Source: Saccharolobus shibatae B12 (GTDB taxonomy: Archaea > Thermoproteota > Thermoprotei_A > Sulfolobales > Sulfolobaceae). From it: a DNA stretch of 64,000 bases. How positions within the stretch are numbered: position 1 is the stretch's first letter; each line of letters starts with the position of its first letter. The position numbers were made by a program, and so were the translations under genes. The notes under the pieces are model-generated. The model was not told the origin of the DNA, ran no database searches, and saw only the letters and a program-made list of their open reading frames with translations. Below, piece after piece: positions 1-8,534 of the stretch. The stretch is taken from NCBI RefSeq assembly GCF_019175345.1, contig NZ_CP077717.1:2761644-2825643 (forward strand), in the 5' to 3' direction.

Positions 1-350
1 AAATAGCGTACATCCACGCTGAAGCGTATCCAGCTGGAGAAAGTAAACATGGACCAATAGCGTTAGTTGAGAATGGATTTCCAATAGTCTTCATAAACGA
101 TGGAGAACTGGTAGATGAATTGGAGAAGAATTTACAAGAGATGAAAGCTAGAGGTGGTAAGACTTATTCAATAAGTGTGAATAAGAGACTTAACTTCGCA
201 GATACTGAGATTCTAGTAAATACTGATGAAAAACTCTCTTCACTTGCAATAGCGCCAATAATTCAACTAATAGCATATTACGCTTCTGTTAAGAGAGGAT
301 ACGATCCAGATAAGCCTAGAAACCTGGCCAAAACAGTAACGGTTGAGTAA
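1..350 (+). CDS. glmS: Glutamine-fructose-6-phosphate aminotransferase, C-terminal part (5' end outside window)
   Basis: The reading frame is open from position 3 and encodes the last 115 residues of a GlmS-type SIS (sugar isomerase) domain. The motif GESKHGPIALVE matches the family's G-E-x-K-H-G-P-x-A-L signature, and the protein ends in KTVTVE, the usual GlmS tail. The enzyme makes glucosamine-6-phosphate from fructose-6-phosphate and glutamine in the cytosol, for amino-sugars of surface glycans. The stop lies 2 nt before the ATG of a nucleotidyltransferase/acyltransferase-like gene, so the two are almost certainly cotranscribed as a UDP-GlcNAc pathway pair. The N-terminal glutaminase domain is not visible here. 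Confidence 0.93.
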   Translation, partial: IAYIHAEAYPAGESKHGPIALVENGFPIVFINDGELVDELEKNLQEMKARGGKTYSISVNKRLNFADTEILVNTDEKLSSLAIAPIIQLIAYYASVKRGYDPDKPRNLAKTVTVE

Positions 351-352
351 AG

Positions 353-1435
353 ATGAAAGCTATAGTGTTAGCTGGAGGAAAGGGAGAAGGATTATTGCCA
401 TACACTGAGAAGGTTCAGAAAGAGGCTATCACAGTACTAGGCAAAGCAATAATAAACTACACAATAGATGGTTTAAAGAAAGCAGGCATAAAAGAATTTG
501 AGATAATCGTAAACGAGAAGGGAAATCAAATAGAAGAAGAGGTTGAGAAGCTTGACGTATCGTTTGAAACTATAGTACAAAAGAGACAAGGAATTGATGG
601 TGCAGTTCTAGATGGTATGGAAAAGATTGATGACGATGTATTTGTGTTGGCATTTGGTGATATTATTGCACCTGCGGAATTCTACAAGAGCCTTATGGAC
701 ACTTACATAATGACAGGGAGGCAAGCCGTTATACCGTTAGTACCAGTGAGTGAGGGGACAGAGACTTACGGTCTAGTTAAAATCATTGATAACAAACTAA
801 AGGTAGTTAAAGAAAGCTCAACCCTAGCACTAGGTGGAGCTTACATATTACCAAAACCAAAGGACAATTTCACTTCTCTTCTGGATTATATTGATCTTCT
901 TGCTAGTGAAGCTAAACTCAACTATTTTATTTGGTCAGAGAACTGGGTTGACATAGGTTATCCAGAGGATTTACTATTCGCATTAGAAACGCTGTTAAGG
1001 AGAAAGGAAAGCGTTATCTCAGATAAGGCTGAAATTTCGAAAAACGCAATAATTGGGAAGGGAGTTATTGTTGAAGATAATGCGATAATAGAAGATTACG
1101 CGATAATTAAAGGACCAGCTTATATCGGTAAAAACGCTTACGTAGGATCGTTTTCTTTAGTTAGAGACTATTCCTCCATAGAAGAGGGAGCAAAGATAGG
1201 GGCTTACTGTGAAATTGCCCATTCACTAATTGAGCCCTTCGCTGAAGTGGGTTCTAAATCCTATTTGACTTACTCAATAGTGGGTAAAGGAGCTAAGATA
1301 GGGGCTTCTGTCATAACTGCAAGTTATCCAGCACAATCACTAAGTAGGCCTAGATTCAATAAACTAGGTGCTTTAATTTCACCAGAAAAAGTAATTAAAC
1401 ATGGGAGTATAATAGAAGCTGGTATGAAAATTTAA
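353..1435 (+). CDS. GlmU-like nucleotidyltransferase / left-handed beta-helix protein with degenerate signature
   Basis: This 360-residue protein has an N-terminal nucleotidyltransferase fold (about 1-225) and a C-terminal hexapeptide-repeat beta-helix (about 228-345). LAGGKG is kept at 6-11, but the catalytic Arg of the GxGTR motif is Gly13 and the Pro of the P-K pair is Gln22; Lys23 and the probable metal Asp residues D103 and D200 remain. Family members join a sugar-1-phosphate to an NTP and often acetylate the sugar. Its position 2 nt after glmS points to UDP-GlcNAc synthesis. The lost Arg suggests altered activity, or a regulatory or acetyltransferase-only role. A second, canonical paralogue lies at 53288-54373. 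Confidence 0.85.
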   Translation: MKAIVLAGGKGEGLLPYTEKVQKEAITVLGKAIINYTIDGLKKAGIKEFEIIVNEKGNQIEEEVEKLDVSFETIVQKRQGIDGAVLDGMEKIDDDVFVLAFGDIIAPAEFYKSLMDTYIMTGRQAVIPLVPVSEGTETYGLVKIIDNKLKVVKESSTLALGGAYILPKPKDNFTSLLDYIDLLASEAKLNYFIWSENWVDIGYPEDLLFALETLLRRKESVISDKAEISKNAIIGKGVIVEDNAIIEDYAIIKGPAYIGKNAYVGSFSLVRDYSSIEEGAKIGAYCEIAHSLIEPFAEVGSKSYLTYSIVGKGAKIGASVITASYPAQSLSRPRFNKLGALISPEKVIKHGSIIEAGMKI

Positions 1436-1468
1436 TAAAAAAGCCTAAATTTCTTTAGCGTTTTCTCT

Positions 1469-2914
1469 CTATCTTCTTCTTAAAAGTATCACGGCAGCTA
1501 CTACTATCACTATTATAACTATTACAATACCTATTATAACTGGAGCTGATATCCCAGAACTAGTAACAGACGTGGTTGTTGAAGAAGAAGTTGTAGGTAT
1601 GGTAGTCGATGTGGTAGAAGTTGAAGTCGTTGAGGTTGTGGATACAGTTGTGGTTGAAGACGTGGAAGTAGAAGTAGTCGATGTAGAAGTTGAGGAAGAT
1701 GTGGTTGAAGTCGATGTGGTCGTTGTAGAAGTTGAGGAAGTGGTCGTTGAAGTTGGTGTAGTAGTTGTGGTAGAGCTGGTAGTCGATGTAGTACTGCTCG
1801 TGGTGGTTGTTGTAGTGGAAGTAATTGTGGGTATTAATCCAGTGCTTACCATACCATGGGGTGTAATATAAGTTATATTTATTTGATATTGTGTTCCAGT
1901 ATACTGTTCAGGTATCTTTAATTCTATCCAAGAATTACCATATGCGAATTCAGTACTATTACTGCCAAAGTAAGGTTCTTGAATTGGTTGACCATTTATT
2001 GTCAGCGTTGAAGTGAAATTGCCTATGGCTGTTGTAAATGGCCTAAGAGACGATGATTGCGGTGAAACTTCCACTATAACTTTATCGCTCAGGCTAAATG
2101 GATATTTAGATAGAATGTATGTATAGCCATTTGTTGTCACAAATGACACTGTAATGTTGTTAGACGTATACGTATTGGAGGTAACTAAAGTGCCATTTAA
2201 TCCATAACTAACATTTACAAAAATTACAAATGGAACGTATCCTAATACTTGTCGATAATTACTAATATTGTAGAACTGAATGTAATTGTAGAAATAATAT
2301 AGACCTTGTGAGACGTAACCTGGTACTAGAATCGGTACGTAAGAAGAGTTTGAGAGGGGCGGTTGTAATTCAAATGGAGCATTGTATAGCCTATACATAT
2401 TGGTGAGAAATACTGATGAATAGGTATATGTTGATACGGACGTGTTCCAGTTATGAATATTCGAAATTGTTAGATTTACTGTGTAAAGCTTACCGGGTAT
2501 TCCATTTATTAATATTAAGTTTGCGCTATTGTTTAGCAAGATATTCGCAGATACGACCTTAGATACGCTATTCACGGTAATTACTAGAGACTGGCCGTTT
2601 ACGATCAAAACGTTCTTACCAGTTGGTAAAGATAACGTAACTGGAGAGTAAGAATAGGGAGGGACAGTTATTGTAGTATATGAGTTACCATTCAAATAAA
2701 CATTAACTGTTTCACTATTTGGGTTATTATTTATGACATAAGCCGTAAACGAGGCAGATGAACCAGTTGTAGGAATTGTGATAAAGCCAGTTGGAACAAG
2801 TGTTATATTAGTTACCGTTTGCGATTGCACTAATGTGATAGGAAGTATTAACATTAAAATTGCAAATAGTGATATAAAACCAGTTACAAGTACTTTTCTT
2901 AAATTCACTGACAT
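1469..2914 (-). CDS. Secreted membrane-anchored surface protein with Ser/Thr-rich stalk
   Basis: Predicted 481 residues. An N-terminal hydrophobic segment (about 8-29) reads as a signal peptide. The extracellular part is rich in Asn-X-Ser/Thr sequons and beta-structure. A stalk of about 90 residues made almost only of Thr and Ser follows, then a C-terminal membrane helix and an Arg-rich cytoplasmic end (RRR). This is the layout of Sulfolobus surface glycoproteins, with the stalk probably O-glycosylated. The ATG at 2914 is chosen over an upstream in-frame start at 3013 because a TATA-like element at 2937-2944 lies about 26 nt upstream, giving a leaderless mRNA. The gene stands alone. Function is unknown; a sugar-binding or S-layer-associated role is only a guess. 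Confidence 0.8.
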   Translation of the reverse strand: MSVNLRKVLVTGFISLFAILMLILPITLVQSQTVTNITLVPTGFITIPTTGSSASFTAYVINNNPNSETVNVYLNGNSYTTITVPPYSYSPVTLSLPTGKNVLIVNGQSLVITVNSVSKVVSANILLNNSANLILINGIPGKLYTVNLTISNIHNWNTSVSTYTYSSVFLTNMYRLYNAPFELQPPLSNSSYVPILVPGYVSQGLYYFYNYIQFYNISNYRQVLGYVPFVIFVNVSYGLNGTLVTSNTYTSNNITVSFVTTNGYTYILSKYPFSLSDKVIVEVSPQSSSLRPFTTAIGNFTSTLTINGQPIQEPYFGSNSTEFAYGNSWIELKIPEQYTGTQYQINITYITPHGMVSTGLIPTITSTTTTTTSSTTSTTSSTTTTTPTSTTTSSTSTTTTSTSTTSSSTSTSTTSTSTSSTTTVSTTSTTSTSTTSTTIPTTSSSTTTSVTSSGISAPVIIGIVIVIIVIVVAAVILLRRR

Positions 2915-2936
2915 CACATTATGCAAACCGTGTTTG

Positions 2937-2944
2937 TAAATAAA
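2937..2944 (-). promoter_or_regulatory. TATA box of the 1469-2914 surface protein gene
   Basis: On the minus strand this reads TTTATTTA. Its centre is about 26 nt upstream of the ATG at 2914, the spacing expected for archaeal TBP/TFB promoters. Transcription would therefore begin at or next to the start codon. Confidence 0.6.
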
Positions 2945-3135
2945 CTTTTTGCTTAGTAGTATTATGTTAGTAAGTATTAAATACAATGGGTCAAGATGTA
3001 TTAGATAGAACATTAATTATTGATTTTCCTTTTAATGTGCCCTTAATGCCCCTTAAAAACATTTTTAAATAATACTGCATATAGTCCTAGGGTTAATTCT
3101 TATATTGATCAGAATATTCCAAAATAATGTTAAAG

Positions 3136-3142
3136 TTTATAA
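3136..3142 (+). promoter_or_regulatory. TATA box of the ornithine cyclodeaminase-family gene
   Basis: TTTATAA is centred about 26 nt upstream of the ATG at 3165. This supports that ATG as the true, leaderless start rather than the in-frame codon at 3105, which lies upstream of the TATA box. Confidence 0.6.
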
Positions 3143-3164
3143 TCGACAAAAAGATCTTAACTTA

Positions 3165-4094
3165 ATGATTATCTTAGCAAGAAAAGATCTAGATGAACTG
3201 TTCAAAGCTGAAATAGCCGTAAACTCAGTAAGAGAGGCGTTCAAACTACATTATGAGAAGAAGATAAATCAACCACAACGTTTAGTGATGAGTGTAAAGG
3301 GAAATTGGTGGGGTCTAATGCCCTCATCTACTGATTATTCTTTTGTAACCAAAATAGTTAACGTTATACCTGAGAACAAAGAAAGAGGTTTACTGTCAGT
3401 TCAAGGCGTTGTAATATTGATGTCACCAGATTCCGGAGAAGTTTTAGCGATAATTGATGGAACAACATTAACTGCAATAAGAACTGCTGCAGCAAGTGTA
3501 TTATCAACGGAAATAGCAATAAATGGTAGAAATATTGGCAATTTGGGAATAATAGGTGCGGGAACTGAAGCGTATTATCACGCCAAGTTAGCCTTAGAGT
3601 ATTTCAAAGTTCAGAAAATTTACATTTCTGCTAGAAAATCTCACTTCGAATTGGCTAGGAAAATTGGCGGTGAGGCTACAGATTTAGAGACATTATTGAA
3701 GAATTCAGATATCATTTTTGCAACCACTTCATCCAATGTTCCAGTAGTCTTAGGAAAATATCTAAAGGACATATTTCATGTATCAAGTATAGGTGCCCAT
3801 ACTCCCGATTCAAGAGAGATAGACGATGATACTATAGTAAAGGTAAAAAGTTATATTGTCGACTCATTGGAAGCGGTTTCTAAAGAAAGCGGTGATTACA
3901 TTATTCCTAAACAAAGGGGATTATTGGAAAATAAGATGATAAAGGAATTAGGGGAGATAATAGATAAGGGTATAAAGGTAGAGAGGCCGTCATTATTTAA
4001 AACAGTGGGAATTGCAGCTGAGGATAACGTAACTGCCCATATAGCTTACGAAGAAGCTTCAAAAAGAGGAATTGGAGTTAACGTTTCCATATAA
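3165..4094 (+). CDS. Ornithine cyclodeaminase / mu-crystallin family NAD(P)-dependent enzyme
   Basis: About 309 residues, cytosolic. The dinucleotide-binding motif [12 protein letters not shown] and the later [13 protein letters not shown] segment are diagnostic of the ornithine cyclodeaminase / mu-crystallin / archaeal alanine dehydrogenase family. Members deaminate ornithine to proline or interconvert amino and imino acids such as alanine/pyruvate or cyclic imines, so the substrate cannot be fixed from sequence. The TATA box at 3136-3142 sets the start. The 3' end overlaps the convergent cobalamin adenosyltransferase gene by 17 nt, so the neighbours give no pathway clue. Confidence 0.85.
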   Translation: MIILARKDLDELFKAEIAVNSVREAFKLHYEKKINQPQRLVMSVKGNWWGLMPSSTDYSFVTKIVNVIPENKERGLLSVQGVVILMSPDSGEVLAIIDGTTLTAIRTAAASVLSTEIAINGRNIGNLGIIGAGTEAYYHAKLALEYFKVQKIYISARKSHFELARKIGGEATDLETLLKNSDIIFATTSSNVPVVLGKYLKDIFHVSSIGAHTPDSREIDDDTIVKVKSYIVDSLEAVSKESGDYIIPKQRGLLENKMIKELGEIIDKGIKVERPSLFKTVGIAAEDNVTAHIAYEEASKRGIGVNVSI

Positions 4095-4596
4095 TTTCTT
4101 GCACATTCTCCTGCTTATTAACATATAACGCTAAAACAAATAGTAGTGAGGATAGGCGATTAAGATATTTAACGTGGACGTCCTTTGCCCTATTCCTCTT
4201 TAATAGCTTTACTACACTTCTCTCACTCCTTCTGCATACGGTTCTAGCTAGATGAAGAAATGAAGATGCGATATGTCCTCCAGGTAGAATAAAATTTCTT
4301 AACTCTGGTAAACCCTTAGAGAAATTATTGATCTCCTCTTCTATCCATTTTACCTTATCTTCTTCGAAATTCAAATTGAAACCAGCGATTTCCGAGGAGA
4401 GCGAGAATATGTCTGATTGAACTCTCACTATAATTTCACGGAGTTGTGGATAAAGGGACGAAATTACACCTAAACTGGCATTTAATTCATCAAGGTCACC
4501 AATAGCATTTACAATATCGTCATCCTTCCAAATCTCACCAACTGAAGGTAGTTTTGTCTTACCCTTATCACCAGTTCCAGTATACCAAATTGTCAT
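4078..4596 (-). CDS. Cob(I)alamin adenosyltransferase, PduO type
   Basis: A 172-residue all-helical protein. It has the N-terminal TGTGDKGKT motif, [11 protein letters not shown], and the C-terminal [12 protein letters not shown] segment with the conserved Arg-x-x-x-Arg-Arg-x-E-R pattern that holds ATP. Length is typical. It transfers the adenosyl group of ATP to cob(I)alamin to make coenzyme B12, needed by B12-dependent mutases such as methylmalonyl-CoA mutase in Sulfolobales. It lies 12 nt downstream of the antiporter gene on the same strand, so they may share a transcript, though no functional link is obvious. Confidence 0.92.
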   Translation of the reverse strand: MTIWYTGTGDKGKTKLPSVGEIWKDDDIVNAIGDLDELNASLGVISSLYPQLREIIVRVQSDIFSLSSEIAGFNLNFEEDKVKWIEEEINNFSKGLPELRNFILPGGHIASSFLHLARTVCRRSERSVVKLLKRNRAKDVHVKYLNRLSSLLFVLALYVNKQENVQEIIWKR

Positions 4597-4608
4597 AGGT
4601 TGTTATGT

Positions 4609-6126
4609 TCAAAAGGAGATTAAAAACCTCGCTAATTCTCTTTCATAAACTGTTGTGACCAAAACACCTTCCTTGTTTATAATTGCTATTACCGGCTTCT
4701 CAGTCTCCCTAAATTTTCTTAGCAGATCTATGATTCTCACGTTATCATATTCTATTGGAACCTCATCCAGTGGTACATCACAAGCTTTAGTATTTTCATA
4801 TAGTTCTGGGTCGATTTCAAGCAAAGTTTGTATTGACACATACCCAAGGGGTTTATTTTCATAGTTTACAACAACTATACCCCTAACGCCTCTTTCGCTG
4901 ATTTTAGTAATTACCGATCTCAAGTTCTCCTCGCATGTAGCATAAAGTGGCTTTATTTGAAGCTTAGTTACCTCCTGAGACAGCTTCACTCTTTTATTCT
5001 CTGAGATTTTCTTTCTGGCTTTATAGCTTATTTGAAACAGAAGGGGAACTACTAAGGCTGAAAGGGAAATTGCCAATATAGAAAACGAGTATACAAATTC
5101 CCCTATATACCCTAACGTTAATCCGGTAAGTAATAGAGATGAGTCCACCCCTCCCTTTACGCTAGTTGCAATTCCATTAATCTTCCTCTCAACATATACA
5201 ACTTTTGACGAAATAAAGCCTGCAAGGAATTTAGAAGCAATTATCAGTGAGAAGAAGAGAAAGCCAAAAAGAATAATGGTTATATCGATTTTAGTAACAT
5301 ATAAGCCTATACCTAAAAAGAATAATGGTTCAAAGAATCCATACGTGAATGCATGAAGCCTCTCCAGCAATTCGGGTCTATCTTTTAAATAATCCTTTAG
5401 CAATATACCCAAAAAGAAGGCAGATATGGCTGAATTAAACTTGTATAGTTCTGATAAATAGCCTATAATTAAAATTATTGCAATAAGGGAAGCAAACTCT
5501 ATTTCTCTTGCCTTAAAATAATACTCTATTTTCTCTAGAATCTTAGCTAAAGTTCTACCGAACATTATCGTAAACGCGACTATTAAGAAAATTTCAATTA
5601 TTGTAATCACTATCTCACTAGTCTTCAAGAGCACTGCGAACAATATCACAAAAATTATTTCTACTAAGATTACTTGTTGGAAAATTAAGTTAGAAATTCT
5701 GTTGTCAGAAATTTCCACATCCATTAACATTCTGGATAAGGGGCCTGCACTACTCATAGCTAATGGAGCTGTGAGAATTAAGTAGTCCTTGAAGCCAGCA
5801 GTATAAAGTGCAATTAGTATTACCGAAAATGGTATGATTGACTCCAAAACCACTGCTAGAAATACGTTAGAATTAGGTCTATTTTGGATGTCGAACTCTT
5901 CTGCCCCAGCTAAGAATAACAGAAAAATTATGCCTAAAGATGTAATAAACGAGATAATCTCATTAATCTTTATAATTCCAATTACACCATCTCCAAGAAG
6001 AATGCCCATCAATATAGGTCCAACAAAAGTCACTAAACCAATTCTCCTAAATATTTCCTCAGATATCTTGGCAGCTATTAACATTATTCCTAGGTACAAT
6101 AACGAAATCAGTAGTATTGATACCAC
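4609..6126 (-). CDS. Cation:proton antiporter (CPA2/KefB-like) with C-terminal CBS pair
   Basis: A 505-residue integral membrane protein. Residues about 1-370 form around a dozen hydrophobic helices of the Na+/H+ exchanger (CPA2/KefB) type. Residues about 385-505 form two CBS repeats (LQIKPLYATCEENL... and VPIEYDNVRIIDLL...), which usually bind adenine nucleotides and gate transport. A role in ion or pH homeostasis at the acidophile's membrane is likely; the ion is not deducible. The start is GTG at 6126, with an AT-rich TTAATAAT element about 26 nt upstream. It is transcribed divergently from xerA across a 76-nt gap. Confidence 0.87.
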   Translation of the reverse strand: MVSILLISLLYLGIMLIAAKISEEIFRRIGLVTFVGPILMGILLGDGVIGIIKINEIISFITSLGIIFLLFLAGAEEFDIQNRPNSNVFLAVVLESIIPFSVILIALYTAGFKDYLILTAPLAMSSAGPLSRMLMDVEISDNRISNLIFQQVILVEIIFVILFAVLLKTSEIVITIIEIFLIVAFTIMFGRTLAKILEKIEYYFKAREIEFASLIAIILIIGYLSELYKFNSAISAFFLGILLKDYLKDRPELLERLHAFTYGFFEPLFFLGIGLYVTKIDITIILFGFLFFSLIIASKFLAGFISSKVVYVERKINGIATSVKGGVDSSLLLTGLTLGYIGEFVYSFSILAISLSALVVPLLFQISYKARKKISENKRVKLSQEVTKLQIKPLYATCEENLRSVITKISERGVRGIVVVNYENKPLGYVSIQTLLEIDPELYENTKACDVPLDEVPIEYDNVRIIDLLRKFRETEKPVIAIINKEGVLVTTVYERELARFLISF

Positions 6127-6202
6127 GATAAGATAAGTAAAGTAATACCATATTATTAAGAGTTTATCTTTTTGAGACTGAACTCCACATAATATATCAT
6201 AT
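6127..6202. promoter_or_regulatory. Divergent promoter region, antiporter / xerA
   Basis: A 76-nt AT-rich gap between two divergent genes. The minus strand carries TTAATAATAT about 26 nt from the antiporter GTG. The plus strand carries TTTAT at 6163-6167, about 37 nt before the xerA GTG, implying a leader of roughly 10 nt. No clear operator is seen. Confidence 0.4.
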
Positions 6203-7078
6203 GTGAAGCTTGAGCTAGGTTCTCCACCAGAAACTGGAGATCTTTATAACGCTTTCATAAATGCGTTGGTTATTGCAGGGGCTGGAAATGGAACCATTAA
6301 GCTCTATTCCACTGCTGTGAAGGACTTCTTGGACTTCATAAATAAGGATCCTAGAAAGGTTACTAGCGAGGATTTAAACAGATGGATTTCAAACTTGTTA
6401 AACAGAGAGGGTAAGGTTAAAGGTGACGAGGTGGAGAAAAGGAGAGCTAAGAGCGTTACTATCAGATATTATATAATTGCAGTGAGGAGATTCCTTAAGT
6501 GGCTTAACGTTTCAGTAAAGCCACCTATTCCTAAAATAAGGAGAAAGGAAGTTAAGGCTCTAGATGAAAGTCAAGTTCAGAAAATACTTAACGCGTGCAA
6601 GAGAACTAAGGATAAATTAATAATAAGATTATTATTAGATACTGGTCTGCGTGCGAATGAATTACTTTCGGTACTTGTAAAGGATGTAGATTTGGAAAAT
6701 AACATGATTAGAGTTAGGAATACTAAGAATGGTGAGGAAAGAGTAGTTTTCTTTACAGATGAGACTAAACAACTGTTGAGAAAATACATGAAGGGAAAGA
6801 AACTTGATGAGAAATTATTTGATATAACTTATGACGCTTTATATCGAAAGCTAAAGAGATTAGGTAAGAAGGTTGAAATTGATTTAAGACCACACATTTT
6901 AAGGCATACCTTCGCTACCTTATCGCTAAAAAGGGGAATTAATGTAATAACTTTGCAAAAACTTTTAGGACATAAGGATATAAAAACAACCCAAATTTAC
7001 ACACATCTAGTTTTAGATGATTTAAAGAATGAATACCTTAAGGCAATGTCAAGCTCTTCCAGTAAAACGCCACTTTAA
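6203..7078 (+). CDS. xerA: Archaeal tyrosine recombinase XerA
   Basis: A 291-residue tyrosine recombinase: an N-terminal SAM-like core-binding domain (about 10-105) and a catalytic domain (about 115-285). The full active site is visible: Arg150 (DTGLRANEL), Lys175, His231-x-x-Arg234 (RPHILRHTF), His257 (LLGHKDI) and nucleophile Tyr266 (QIYTH). Length and motifs fit XerA, which resolves chromosome dimers at dif in archaea; a mobile-element integrase is less likely because no att sites or phage genes are near. GTG start at 6203. The 3' end overlaps the convergent radical SAM gene by 30 nt. Confidence 0.92.
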   Translation: MKLELGSPPETGDLYNAFINALVIAGAGNGTIKLYSTAVKDFLDFINKDPRKVTSEDLNRWISNLLNREGKVKGDEVEKRRAKSVTIRYYIIAVRRFLKWLNVSVKPPIPKIRRKEVKALDESQVQKILNACKRTKDKLIIRLLLDTGLRANELLSVLVKDVDLENNMIRVRNTKNGEERVVFFTDETKQLLRKYMKGKKLDEKLFDITYDALYRKLKRLGKKVEIDLRPHILRHTFATLSLKRGINVITLQKLLGHKDIKTTQIYTHLVLDDLKNEYLKAMSSSSSKTPL

Positions 7079-8017
7079 CATTTCGCTAACATATGACGCC
7101 AAATCTCTAATGCTATTGAATGAAGCGGTTTGCAAGTGTAAGTATTCAAATTTAGCTTGGTTTTCTAACATTTTCTGCTGTAATTCCTTCACTTTTTTAG
7201 ACTGCAATATCTTATTTAGCGGTTCCTCGGCTACATTACCCACTATCTCTCCATTTATATCATCTGGGTAAGGTAAGTCACCATTAGGATATACTGTTAT
7301 TGCGTAACTTACCACCCTTTTGGGTATCTTGCCTATTATGGCGTTTATAAATCCCCACGAGTTATTTAAAGTGGAACCATACTTCCTCTTGAGATCATAC
7401 AATACTTTATAAAATTCATACGGATCTGGGGCTAACTTTACCTTCGAATTGGGGTAATCTACTGCTGGCATTGCAAGAATCTTGTATCCACATTCTGCAA
7501 CCTTTCTAATTTTTTCCTCCAATTTATGGAGGTTATATCTGGTAACAACAGTTTGAACGTTAACCTTAAGACCATATTGTCTAAATCTACATAAATTGTC
7601 TAATTCCTTTACATTCCAATGATATTCATCTATTGAGTAGTGCAAGAAGTCTATCTTGTCTGCTAATTTGGTGAGGAAATTCTCATCTTTAAGCCTATAA
7701 CCATTGGTTGTGAGCATAACGTAAAAGGATCCATCGTGTGCGTATTCTAAAAGATCTAAAATGTCTGGCCTATAAGTTGGCTCTCCACCTTCAAACGATA
7801 AAACAACTATTGACGAATTCCTCAAATTGTCTATTATCTTTTTCACTCTTTCTGTACTTCCCTCTCCCAATTCCCCAGAGTAATATGATGGAGAACAGAA
7901 CGTACATCTCAAATTACATCTGGATGTTACCTTGAATGTTGCATATGCGGGATTAAAAGGATCCTTGAGAATTTGAGTGGTAATAAACCATTTTATGGCT
8001 TTTAGATCCTTATTCAT
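7049..8017 (-). CDS. Radical SAM protein with cysteine-less SPASM-like C-terminus
   Basis: A 322-residue radical SAM enzyme with the cluster motif Cys34-x3-Cys38-x2-Cys41 (CNLRCTFC) and the SAM-binding FEGGEPT. The C-terminal region (VYPNGDLPYPDD... IVGNVAEEPLNKIL) has the layout of SPASM/twitch domains, but the cysteines that would bind extra Fe-S clusters are missing (PY in place of PC). It starts in an ATGA overlap with the gamma-carbonic-anhydrase-like gene, so the two are translationally coupled. The substrate is unknown; peptide or cofactor modification is a family-level possibility. Confidence 0.82.
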   Translation of the reverse strand: MNKDLKAIKWFITTQILKDPFNPAYATFKVTSRCNLRCTFCSPSYYSGELGEGSTERVKKIIDNLRNSSIVVLSFEGGEPTYRPDILDLLEYAHDGSFYVMLTTNGYRLKDENFLTKLADKIDFLHYSIDEYHWNVKELDNLCRFRQYGLKVNVQTVVTRYNLHKLEEKIRKVAECGYKILAMPAVDYPNSKVKLAPDPYEFYKVLYDLKRKYGSTLNNSWGFINAIIGKIPKRVVSYAITVYPNGDLPYPDDINGEIVGNVAEEPLNKILQSKKVKELQQKMLENQAKFEYLHLQTASFNSIRDLASYVSEMLKWRFTGRA

Positions 8018-8523
8018 AATTTTAATAACCTCCTTGTATGCTTTAAATATTCTTCAGCATTTTCATCGATTATTGTAATCTCATTTTCTCTTAACTTCTT
8101 GATAACCTTTGCGGGAACCCCAACTGCTACACTATAGGGAGGGATAACAGTACCTTGAGTAACCACAGACCCAGCTCCAATAATTGAGTATTCCCCAACT
8201 TGAGATCCATTAAGTAATATCGCCCCCATTCCCACAATAACGTGCGATGAAACTTTAGCACCATGAATAACAGCGTTATGCCCTATTGTGACTTTATCAC
8301 CAATTTCAACTGGATATCCATAATCTGTGTGGATTGTAGTATTCTCTTGCACGTTAGATTCCTTGCCAATTTTTATACTATCATTATCTCCCCTAATCAC
8401 AACATAATGCCATATACTAGTCAAATCACCTATTTCTACATCACCTATGACATAAGAAGTAGGATGTATGTACGCTTTCTGAGAAACCTTTGGGGTTTTA
8501 CCTAAATACTCTTCTATTGGCAT
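8014..8523 (-). CDS. Gamma-carbonic-anhydrase-like hexapeptide-repeat protein
   Basis: A 169-residue left-handed beta-helix protein. It has the three zinc-ligand histidines of the gamma-carbonic anhydrase family (His65 in TIHTD, His82 and His87 in GHNAVIHG), the conserved Arg44-x-Asp46 and Gln59. A trimer with interfacial metal sites is expected, acting in the cytosol. CO2 hydration is possible, but many homologues (YrdA/PaaY type) are inactive or act on thioesters. It sits 11 nt downstream of the NSUN-type methylase and overlaps the radical SAM gene by 4 nt. Confidence 0.88.
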   Translation of the reverse strand: MPIEEYLGKTPKVSQKAYIHPTSYVIGDVEIGDLTSIWHYVVIRGDNDSIKIGKESNVQENTTIHTDYGYPVEIGDKVTIGHNAVIHGAKVSSHVIVGMGAILLNGSQVGEYSIIGAGSVVTQGTVIPPYSVAVGVPAKVIKKLRENEITIIDENAEEYLKHTRRLLKL

Positions 8524-8534
8524 ATATAGAATTT

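Noticed and set aside
1572-1871. Plus-strand frame of Val/Glu/Asp repeats (99 codons)
   Set aside because: It is the exact antisense of the Thr/Ser stalk of the surface protein; composition is an artefact of the ACN/TCN codon repeats.
6127-7078. dif site or integrated element next to xerA
   Set aside because: No dif-like 28-bp inverted-repeat site, att duplication or viral gene was seen; xerA appears to be the chromosomal housekeeping copy.
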